Assembly: GCA_018296165.2 (NCBI GenBank)
Contig: JACKQL020000078.1
Location: forward strand, 124,001 to 188,000
Origin: Termitomyces sp. T153
Lineage: Eukaryota; Basidiomycota; Agaricomycetes; Agaricales; Lyophyllaceae
Direction of reading: 5' to 3'
DNA length: 64,000 bases
This document shows, one piece after another, positions 55,565-64,000 of the stretch. Each line of letters opens with the position of its first letter. Within the stretch, counting starts at the first letter, position 1. The translations under genes and the position numbers were made by a program. A model generated the notes under the pieces. That model was not told where the DNA came from. It worked only from the letters and a program-made list of their open reading frames with translations, and did not search any database.

Positions 55565-57019
55565 TGACGAGCAAAGGACTCGTCGGTGCTGAAAGTATCG
55601 TAAGATCATAAGAAGCAAAGCCATATTGAGGTAACATGATCACTTTGTCACCATTATCTCCTTCAGCCAGGTACCGGTGGTCCGAGCTCGACTGTGAGCC
55701 GGGCCGATCGTCGGGCTTTTGAAGGCTTGAACACCTCAGGCCTTGTAAAAGGCTTTAGTAGCAAAGGTCTCCAGTTCATTATTTCACCTTCTATGATGAT
55801 GTCCCAAAGTACTACACACCCTGCCATCTCTGTAAATTTTTATTTTTTCAGGAATTCTGTGCCAAACCTCTAACTACCCAAAATTTAGTAGCTCTAACTG
55901 TACCTGTAGTTGACAGATTATTGTATTGACCTTATGACTACAGCCTAGGATTGATACATATGGAGCTGAATTTACAGGATCGGCAATAATATACCGTGTA
56001 ATGTATCAACCGTGTTTGGGGGAGTTAATCCCTGCTCACCTTGCTGCAAACTGCTGTTTCTCGCCATTAACAACATGAATATGCTCTACACTACTGGTTG
56101 ATTTTGGATACGCTCCATGTGGAACCGATGGATTCCACTGTGGTGCAAGTTCGAATTCCTTGATTCCAACACTGTAATTGTTGTCATTCCATCAAAATTT
56201 GATTTCTGTGTCAAAGCATAAGCTCTTCGTTACTATGACATATCGAGAGTTTCTGTATGTTATGAATGTAAAAATATAGAACTGAGCCTATCGTATACAG
56301 AGCTACAAATGTTATTGACAGAGGGAGCAGGAAATACGTCACATTTGCATCGTCTCATGTTGAGTGTTCTGGAGAAAACATGTGGGAAAACTCGGGTTCA
56401 AGGAGGTAGGATATACGAGAGGCCAAATCCACGCTATCTGGTGCTCGGAGCAAAGGAAGATGCGGATGCCATTGTGGTTCATTGATGGGAGATAAAGGGA
56501 AGATCAGAGAAGACATTATGAGAAGAGATTATATGAGATCATGGGATGTGAGATCGTGGTAAGACTCACAGAGTATGTAATCTGGTACCGTTGGGGCATT
56601 TATCTACAGCTCTGTCAGCTGCTAGAAACATGACGAACATCATCCATGTGTTTGAAAAGGGAAGCTGGGTTTAAGGAGATCCTTCAAGTTCTAATCTTCA
56701 CGTTTTTTGTTTGCACCCCCTGTCCATTTTGGACTCAATAGTAGTAGCTTCATGGCTGATAACGTGAAAAAGAGATGCCAACGAAATTACACAGTTGTAT
56801 TACATATATGGCAATGCAAACAGGTTAAGAATAGACTTTTGACTTCTGATTTACATCCTTAGAATGCGGTCCGCAGTTTGCCGGTATCGGCAGCTAAGTG
56901 CCGCAATTTACATCTATGGTCGGCAACTAAGTGCCGGGATATAAAGTAGACTCCGACGGATGCCCAAGTCCTTTGAGAACGTACCCATTTGCACCATCTG
57001 GCAAGTGCCAGACGAGATA

Positions 57020-57330
57020 TATGGAAGGTTACTACAGCTGCTACCCACCAGTATATTGTCGGACGCCTTGTCCACCTTATTTGCCGCTCTATCCGCCACC
57101 CTATCAATCGCCTCGCCAGGTCCATTATTGTGTTCCGTATTCGCCACCTCCTCAAGTACATTATTGGACACCTTATGCCACGTCTGTTCCACTACATAAA
57201 CGTAATTTGTTTAAGCCCTGCACTCAGACTAGAATACCCCGTTAACACTTCCCAAAAGCCATACCATGCTATTATTATCCGCCGCGGCCTTGTTGGATAC
57301 CTTATCCAACTCCGCTTTTTCTGTATTAAT
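57020..57330 (-). CDS. Possible exons of a small amphipathic-repeat protein
   Basis: Minus strand: L-D-K-V-S-N-K-A-A-A-D near 57310-57270, then V-S-N-N-V-L-E-E-V-A-N and A-I-D-R-V-A-D-R-A-A-N-K-V-D-K-A-S-D-N-I-L near 57170-57050. The 11-residue-like helical periodicity is hard to get by chance. Stops lie between the two parts, but a GTATGG...GTGCAG segment could be an intron. A plus-strand Pro/Tyr-rich frame overlaps. Function unknown. Confidence 0.28.
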
Positions 57331-59384
57331 CCGGAGGTAAACTCGGTGAACTTTGTTTTTAGCTCTCAACTTACTGCACTAGCTAATTGGCGTACTAACC
57401 TAGACTATTCTTAATGACACGCGTACATGGGTTGTATTCGAAAGACACCGCTGGCTATTGTCAATGTATATTTCATTTCAACAAGAGGACTCTACCTGTA
57501 CACCCTCAGCACGCAGCCATTTTGGCCTGTTATTCCGTGTGATCCTGATAATCAAAGCAGTCATCACACATCTATTTCTTGCCAACTTTCCAACCTCTGG
57601 CGATATGGCAACCACTACTATTTTCGAGGTATGGCTTTGACAAAATCTGTTGATATGTAGTTAGAAAATTCTATGACGGACAGGGCACGCACCGAAATTG
57701 TAAGCAAAAATGTAGATGACCACCAATGCTAGTCAACCAGGCTGTCGCATATCCTTCATGTTTAACTCTTGGTAGATGCCTCAGCTGCCTATGCTCTTTA
57801 ATCATCTGGGCCTGCAAAGGAGAATGACCCGAACTGTGGTCCCATTGCAAATGTCATCTCTGATGAGTTCGTGTGCAGCTGGATGCCACTACAGACATCC
57901 GATACGCCACAAACTCCCATCTGTCTTGTTGTGTATGATATAGTCTCAATTATGACCACCTATTATTCTTGGATTATGGCTATCGATCCTGCAGACATTT
58001 CATGTTCTTCTGTACTGGACCGTTCGAATCCAACATACCAGTCTCTATTCCTTTATCTGCTGTCTGTACTCAATTTCCTCGTCCCCCGCTGCCAAAGAGG
58101 TGTTTCTTGCTGACTTTATTATGTGTGACATATATTGTCATGTACTAGAAGTAAGCAAGATTTCTCTATGGGACCCTGCGCTCTTCGATACCCTTCTTCC
58201 TTACTCTGGAGCCATGGTCAGTGGACTAGGGACTGAGGTCGTATCTTGCCGCTGACTAGAACTCTACATCGACGCTCATTATGTCCTCAGTGAGACTTAC
58301 CTCGCATTTCACTTCCTCCTTTGTGTAAGTCTTCCCGGTCGTTTCACCTCTCGTACCTCATATCTCACCAGTCTCTTCCGAATCTGTTTTCTTCCATCCC
58401 GGTAATACGCCACGACAGCATACCGCATCTCATTGCTCCTCATAAAACCAAGCAGCATGGATTTGGAGCGTTTGTCAGCAGAAGGTCTCATTGGGATTGC
58501 AGATTGAGAGCGAGAGCGCAAATGGCGTGAGTTTGGGTAGAATACATGTGCGTTATCAGAGCTGTTTGCTTTCCTTGATAATAACCAAATGGATTCATTT
58601 CAATCTGTATTGATAAGCACCCGTTAGGCGTGCGATCACGATCGTGTTACATTTGATGCTGAAGGTTGTGGGGTCGTACCTACCTGCAGACAACCCTTTG
58701 TCTTCTTCTTTCCTCCCGTTTTCGATTTTTTGGAACAAAAATGCCGTCTACACGGTGAGAGAAGCCTCAGTCAGGTCGACAGCGGCCCGGATCAGCCGCA
58801 GTTGTGAGTTGTCACTGTCCAAAATGTCCAAAACATATCGGCAGCTTAGGCACCCCGGTAATATAAACGGTCGTCCCCTGACAAGTCCCTGGCCTTGTCA
58901 ATGAACCAGACCAACGATGGGACAGTTTACACAGCTACCTCAAGTCTTCACTCACTCAGGCGAGAGTCGAGAAGCTGAAACTCTCTACACCTTCCTTGCC
59001 TCCGTCTACTCATCCTTCCCTCCTCGCCCTTCTGTTTCACGATGCCCCGCGCGCCTACTTTTCCTCTGTCTCTCTTTCTATTCTCCACGTCTCCACCCTC
59101 ATTACCTTCTCTGGATTTGTCATCTTGGTCCTCGGCTACCCTATCACCCTCGAGGCGTGGCCGGATGCGGAGCGAAGGCGATGGTAATGAAGCTCACGCC
59201 AAGGGGTCTCGCGGAGAAGCTGAGATCCTGGCCATGGTTTGCTCGTGCCTTTCCACGCCTGTCACCGTCCATCAAAAAATCGAAATCTATGCGTTCCAAG
59301 CGCTTCTTCGTCCCTGACTGATTTGTCCCATGGTGTACTTGGTCTTTAATTGATTGTCTTTCCCCCAAGCACAGCTTCGCTCGC

Positions 59385-59392
59385 ATATATAT
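59385..59392 (+). promoter_or_regulatory. TATA-like box upstream of the zinc-finger gene
   Basis: CATATATAT lies about 55 bp before the ATG chosen at 59443, in a CpG-containing upstream region. Confidence 0.4.
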
Positions 59393-59442
59393 CGTGTTCT
59401 CTCGGAGCTATTCGTCGCCTCCCACACACCAATTGCCCATGA

Positions 59443-60626
59443 ATGACTCGCAATGGCGACCTGCGCTGTTTGTGGGGATCTGACGTTCGTAGTGATCAAT
59501 TTCACGGAGAGATTGATTCCTACCCAATGTCGAGCATCGAGCGGTTCGACCGCGCATTCGTAGGCCCATTCATCTTACCAATCTCCTCACTGACAACCAA
59601 CCAAAACATCAAATTTCCATAGTGTACAAATTTCTCGTGCTGCAACGTCGTCTCCCCAGATCTTCATGTGTTGCTTGATTACTACGAGTACTCAGATCCA
59701 GAGTCACACCTTCCTCCCATGGCCACTGCCCCAACTCCTCCCCGCCCTCCTCCACGCATCGTCTGGGCTTTATTGTCACGTTTGCGACGTCCCTACCTGC
59801 CCCCTGACAAGGGACGGGGAGCCGAGTCCAAGTCCAAGTCTGGATATTCCTCATAGCAACACACCCTACGGTTCGCAGCCATGCATCTATCAACCCGATG
59901 CTTATGCGCTCTCCGACTTCTCGACCTATGAGCACTGCTATGATGCCACGAAGCGGTACCTCGCTAGTACTCCTGTGCCTGTGCCCCCGTGCCTACCATT
60001 GATAGGCTGGTTTATGACGCGCCCAAACCCGGTGCCCCTACGACTAAGCGACGCGGCCGCCCGCCCTCTTCGGCCTCGGGTGCGACACTTGAGCATCGTA
60101 GGAAGAAAAGGGGGAAGAGTAGGATTGATGCTGCGGGTGTACCACTGACGAGGGGGAGGAGGAATAAGAGGGCTTATCCATGTCCTGTGCGTTCTTTCTT
60201 TCTTTACTTGCTTTGGCTAGTGATGAGGTACTTACGAGGATTGGATGCGCCTAGACACCTGGATGCTCGAAATCGTACCTTAACCCGAACGGGCTGAAGT
60301 ATCACCAGGAGAAGGGGACGTGTAAGATTGAGTTTCCTGTCGAGTTTCGAGTTTCCGCTGCGAAAACCACCGTGCCTTTATCTACACCTTCAACCACTGC
60401 TCTTGCAACGTTCATTGCTCCGATGACCACTGATCTGCCAAAGTCTCCCTCTCCGCTCTCTGACGTCCCAACGACCCCCAAGCAAGCGCCTCCACATCAC
60501 TTGGATTATATTCCACTTTCCATAGCCAGTCACAGATACGAGCATAAGGAGAGCCATCATCCTCAGCCCAGGCAGCTGCGAGTCTGTGATCTCGAGTTGA
60601 TGACAAATTGGGGGACGAAGTCGTAA
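59443..60626 (+). CDS. Sfp1-like C2H2/C2HC zinc-finger regulator with AT-hook; probable frameshift
   Basis: Exon 1 is 59443-59559 (39 codons, M-T-R-N-G-D-L ... F-D-R-A-F). Intron 59560-59622. Exon 2 starts C-T-N-F-S-C-C and D-L-H-V-L-L-D-Y-Y-E, the degenerate first finger of this family. An acidic/Tyr region follows (Y-A-L-S-D-F-S-T-Y-E-H-C-Y-D), then an AT-hook (K-R-R-G-R-P-P). A second finger is split by intron 60187-60254 (C-P-T-P-G-C-S-K-S-Y-L-N-P-N-G-L-K-Y-H ... C). Stop at 60624-60626. Proteins of this type regulate transcription, Sfp1 itself ribosomal and growth genes; the target here is unknown. Two problems: an unresolved join between 59720 and 59860 (one more intron needed), and a missing base in the C5 run at 59984-59988 that shifts the frame. 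Confidence 0.72.
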
Positions 60627-60852
60627 GGCCTGCAAAAATTTCTATTCGTATAGCATTGGGTAGTAGTAATAGATAGTGTGTTTGAGCTGTCGATGGGTTG
60701 TTGCTTCCGTTACTTTCGTCTCTTTCATACATTTTATAGTTATCTATTTATTAGTCATGTCTAGACCTCTGCGTGTTACGTGTAGAGAGTATGGAGCAAC
60801 GATTGTACATAATGTTAATGTTAATGATGCAAAATCTAAGTCAGCTATCAGC
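60627..60852. other. 3' flank of the zinc-finger gene
   Basis: A/T-rich, no coding frame; probable 3' UTR/terminator before repeat D2. TAATGTTAATGTTAATG is a short tandem at about 60809-60825. Confidence 0.4.
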
Positions 60853-61610
60853 TCAAAGTTATACAAACTTGGCCAATTGTGCCGTGCTTAGTTTTGCAAG
60901 GGTTCGCGGGCTCTTTGTAAAACTAGTCCTCACTTTAAAAGTAGACTGGACAATAGATTTATTGATTTTATTTCAATAGCAAGAGATGGTCTCCAACTAA
61001 CAAAGTGGGCTCAAATAGTATATTAGACTAGTAGTCCAGAAGCAACTAATCACTTGTAAGCCTAAGTGATCCACTCCCTGGGGATGGCCGAGCCGTGGCA
61101 AGTAATTGCTTGGTTCTTCCCTCCGAAATCCTCCCTTCTTTATACCTCGCATCCCTTGCACGGACCAGGGTATTTCCGTGTGTTTTCGTCATTGTCCGAG
61201 AGCACAGTCAGCCAATGGGAGGTCTGGGCGTCGGGATTCTGTATGGACGAGGCTTGGCAATGCATAGTGAGGCTCTTTTTCTTCTCCCCCTTTTTCTAGA
61301 CCCTTCCTTCCTATGCTGAGGCTACTGTGACCATGGAGCACTGGCTTCTGGGTTAGGCTGGTGATGTGAGTGGCAGTTGAGGCAAGCTGGGTTTTGGCTG
61401 GGGCTATCACTCTGATCAATTCTCTCAATCAAGTGATGTGCTCAGTGCTCAATCCTCAACCCTTTGCTCTGGTTTTGTTGTTGCTGCTTGCAGGCAAATC
61501 TTTGACTTTTTGGGATTTTTGGATGGGATCATTGGAGCAGAATTTTGTTAAGCTAAGTACTTTCTCTGCCTACTGTTTTTGGCAAAATGCTTACAGTTTT
61601 CAGCATTTTT
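60853..61610. repeat. Solo LTR-like repeat D2
   Basis: Related to 21985-22645 on the same strand. It has several CpGs left (for example GGTTCGCGGG, GGGCGTCGGG), whereas D1 has lost them, so D2 is younger or less exposed to methylation. It marks the right edge of the gene island. Confidence 0.55.
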
Positions 61611-61878
61611 AGATATATTGAGAAAGTCCTTTCTTTGATTAAAATACTAGTCATTATGGGTAAGTACCACTGTATCATTAATGTTACCACTGATTACTGC
61701 AGTTTATATTCTTTTTTGATGTGTACATATGCACTGCGTGATGACCCTGGGCTAAGCATGACTTTGCATGTTCTGCTCAAAGACTTTGCACACACCAGCC
61801 CAGTGAGTCCACCACTCTTCATTCTTATTTCAGTTCATCAATACATATGCATGGCTCATTCTATTTGTGAACCCCATG

Positions 61879-61925
<47 letters not shown>

Positions 61926-62728
61926 CCCCCCACTCACACACAGGACATGGCCCCCCCACAGCTTTGGGGCTGTTTGTTGTCTGTTCCAGCTGCTATGGTG
62001 GGTGTACTGACACCCATGGCCATTGTTAGGTACATTGCAGAGCTGTTGGTGTGTAGCCCAGCACTACTTCAGCTGATTGGTGTTGCCATATCATCATCAT
62101 TCACCCACCACACCACCACCACCACAACAACAACAACAACACTTGCACTGGTCATAGCAACACAAACAGAGTATGAACTCCAATGGATCAAACTGCAGTA
62201 AAGTGGCTGTGAGGCATAACCAGCACACTTGAAAAGGTGTCTGGCCAGAGTACCAGTAGGAGTGTCCATGATTTGTGCAGAACTACCCTGTCCTATCTGT
62301 TTGGCACATAGCAGTTTTTGCCTTGACAAGGATTTTCTCACTATGCAAAGTTTACTATACTTTTTCCTTGCTTTTCTTCATTCCACACACAAAGATTGTA
62401 GACATATCACAAACACCCCATCTCACTCAATACTAGGTTTACCAAGGTGTTTCATTACCAATTTGTCCTTAGCTATTAGTTAGTGGAGGTAGATATCTGA
62501 ATTGTAACATGTAACCCCATGAACACTATGAACCTATGTCACACAACATGACAAAGTAAATTACTTCCCTCAGTGTCATGATACACACATGACCTGTGAG
62601 TTCTCTGGTTTTGTCCACTTTGTTTTAGTATGTTGATATGTCATGTCTACATCCACAAAAAATTACAATATAACTTTGTTTTAGTCTCAGTGACATGCCA
62701 CCTTGCAAATTGTTGTTGTTAGTGTAAC
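61611..62728. other. Repeat-derived non-coding region with two microsatellites
   Basis: A (CAA)15-type tract lies at about 61881-61926 and an (ACC)/(ACA) tract at about 62102-62140. About 62175-62290 is shared with the E1 leader at about 1171-1290. The region is CpG-poor. A 205-codon plus frame (61587-62201) runs through the microsatellite as poly-Gln, but I do not take it as a gene. Confidence 0.5.
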
Positions 62729-63098
62729 TGTAAGGGCAACCTCCCAGGCAGTGGATCAGAGTCACGCAGCTAGCAGAGGGGAATCTGAAGTATATTTAGC
62801 AGAGTAGATGATGATACAATCAGTAACTAATCACCTAGCAGAGGGGAATCTGAAGAGAACAAGTCTAAGGATCCCCGCTGCTTGGTACAGCACATCAGCA
62901 GGTAGCAGAGGTGTGGGAACTACTGTACAGGTGACCAGAGTTACTCCTAACCCTAGGGCAATGGTTGCTGAGGTAATACAGAGAACTCTGGAGATCTCCA
63001 GAGATCTCCAGGGTTCTGGAAGGAGCCCCAGAGACATCAAACAAGCTGCAGAGGTGCTGGAACCAGTCATGGAGGTTGAAAATGGAAGTCCCCTGACA
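62729..63098 (-). repeat. 3' LTR of a family-C chromovirus (C3, 370 bp)
   Basis: Inverted match to 20468-20817: minus strand starts TGTCAGGGGACTTCC and ends TTGCCCTTACA. A G-rich polypurine tract lies at 63101-63113 on the inside. A local GGAGATCTCCA duplication occurs at about 62989-63012. Confidence 0.83.
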
Positions 63099-63352
63099 TC
63101 ACCCCCCCTCTAGCATGCAGCATCTCAATGTGTGGGGTAGAAAAAGTCTCTGATTGCTCAGTCTGCTGGCAAGATAGGGTAGATTCCTTGTATGGCATGT
63201 GGGGTGTCTGGATGTCTCTGGTGGAACTCCTTGACAAGTCCAGGGGCGTGTATGTTCTCCTGTGGCTCCCAGGAGATATCCTTGATTCCATAGCCTTTCC
63301 ACTTCACCTTGTATTGTAGTCATCTCTGGAATGAATGGCTATCCAGGATTTC
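63099..63352 (-). pseudogene. Family-C chromodomain end (C3), truncated by a family-A LTR
   Basis: Minus strand: L-Q-Y-K-V-K-W-K-G-Y-G-I-x-D-I-S-W-E-P type sequence spread over two frames (stop at the start of the K-W-K-G block), then the pol end and polypurine tract. The family-A LTR starts at 63353 in the codons for D-S of the chromodomain. Confidence 0.75.
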
Positions 63353-64000
63353 TGTCAGGTTCTGCTGACCACAGGGGCTCAGCTACAGTGGGCAAGTCCT
63401 TACTAGGCAGACGTGATTCCCTGCACTGACAACCGGGCACTTGGAGGTGTTCCAAACACTGGGGACTTGTGAGGATAGCTAGAGGAAATTGATCCGAGCA
63501 AGTCTGGGGAGGTCCAGAGGAGTAGAGGATGAGTTGCGGGGAAGGGGGATGGGCTTGGCAGGGTTCAGGCATAAGTCCATGTGTGAGTATTGCAGGTGTG
63601 GAGGAGGCGGAGGTTATGTGAATGGTGGGAGCAGAGTCAGAGTTCTGATGGGGGATCAACGGGGATTGGTGGGGTTTGGAGCCGAGCATGTAGTGGGGTC
63701 TGGGGTTGGTAAAAGAGTGTTGGGGGTTTATAATCGTAATTGCAGAATTCATGAGGGCATTATGGTTGAGAGGTCTTGAACACGATAGACAGAATCAAAC
63801 AAGATGAGATGGAGTTGAACAAAATGAGGCGGGTACAAGCCAGGAACAAGAATAGATTCAGGTGGAGACACGGAACAATAATGACATGACAATAGAATAG
63901 AGACGAGATAAGACTGGGAGACTGAGAATAAGGAAAACAAGACACGGAACACAAAACACAAGAAGAAACAATCAGAAACACATCAGGCAAGGTAGGGAAG
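63353..64000 (-). repeat. Family-A LTR, incomplete at window edge
   Basis: Starts TGTCAGGTTCTGCTGACC like the solo LTRs at 5148 and 7081, including the GGGAGACTGAGA unit near 63918. It runs beyond the window, so whether it is solo or part of an element cannot be told. Confidence 0.85.

Larger units (their letters stand above)
55565..59442. other. Gene-poor interval between O-methyltransferase and zinc-finger gene
   Basis: CpG-normal DNA with only weak coding candidates. 57030-57330 minus has an amphipathic pattern (separate entry). 57790-58113 plus is an open frame with V-Y-D-I-V-S-I-M but no known domain. 59042-59317 plus is a Ser/Pro-rich 91-codon frame just upstream of the zinc-finger gene and may be its 5' leader. 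55.6-56.9 kb shows nothing. Confidence 0.4.

Noticed and set aside
56931..57245. Tyr/Pro-rich plus ORF (105 codons)
   Set aside because: Overlaps a minus-strand amphipathic pattern that looks more protein-like; Pro/Tyr richness is what the complement of that pattern gives. Neither is certain.
61587..62201. A 205-codon plus ORF with poly-Gln and poly-Thr tracts
   Set aside because: Open mainly because of (CAA)n and (ACC/ACA)n microsatellites; it starts in a solo LTR-like repeat and ends in a dispersed repeat, with no intron or domain evidence.

Overview
The window looks like a gene-poor, transposon-rich stretch of a basidiomycete genome, most likely an Agaricomycete (mushroom-forming fungus). 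The evidence is a NACHT-WD40 (STAND/NLR-like) gene with introns mostly of 48-66 nt, a many-exon COMT-type O-methyltransferase with 12- and 14-nt microexons, an Sfp1-like C2H2 regulator, and several Ty3/gypsy chromovirus families. I found no rRNA, tRNA or CRISPR signal.

Layout. (1) 1-15.5 kb: a minus-strand chromovirus (C1) is split by a 14.2-kb gypsy element E1 (481-14708, plus strand, 216-bp LTRs, TSD TGTCC). E1 holds gag, protease, RT, RNase H, integrase, chromodomain and a long extra 3' ORF, and two solo LTRs of family A have landed in its pol. (2) 15.5-20.8 kb: a truncated family-A element (A1) and the plus-strand 3' end of a family-C chromovirus. (3) 20.8-42.8 kb: a minus-strand relative of E1 (H) broken by a solo LTR (D1), a full-length non-autonomous family-A element (A2, 22986-30074, TSD ATTAC) and a second gypsy family (B, 30265-41485). 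(4) 42.8-44.6 kb: LTR and leader scraps of the same family as H. (5) 44.6-50.4 kb: the minus-strand NACHT-WD40 gene with 22 near-identical WD40 repeats. (6) 50.4-60.65 kb: the only CpG-normal, unique-looking part, with the O-methyltransferase (minus) and the Sfp1-like zinc-finger gene (plus). (7) 60.8-64 kb: transposon relics again (solo LTR D2, a family-C 3' end, a family-A LTR running off the window).

The three host genes do not form an obvious pathway; they are a small gene island in nested retrotransposons. The transposon compartment is almost devoid of CpG (I see three CpGs in the first 5 kb), with TG/CA in place of CG and stop codons at expected Trp/Arg/Gln positions. This fits long-term cytosine methylation and deamination. 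The depleted zone includes the body of the NACHT-WD40 gene but ends near its first exons (~50.2 kb). Main points of interest: the repeat-amplified, hypervariable WD40 receptor; a self-priming signature in family A; antisense coiled-coil ORFs beside the 3' LTR in two unrelated LTR families; and a target-site duplication inside the RT active site that records CpG decay.
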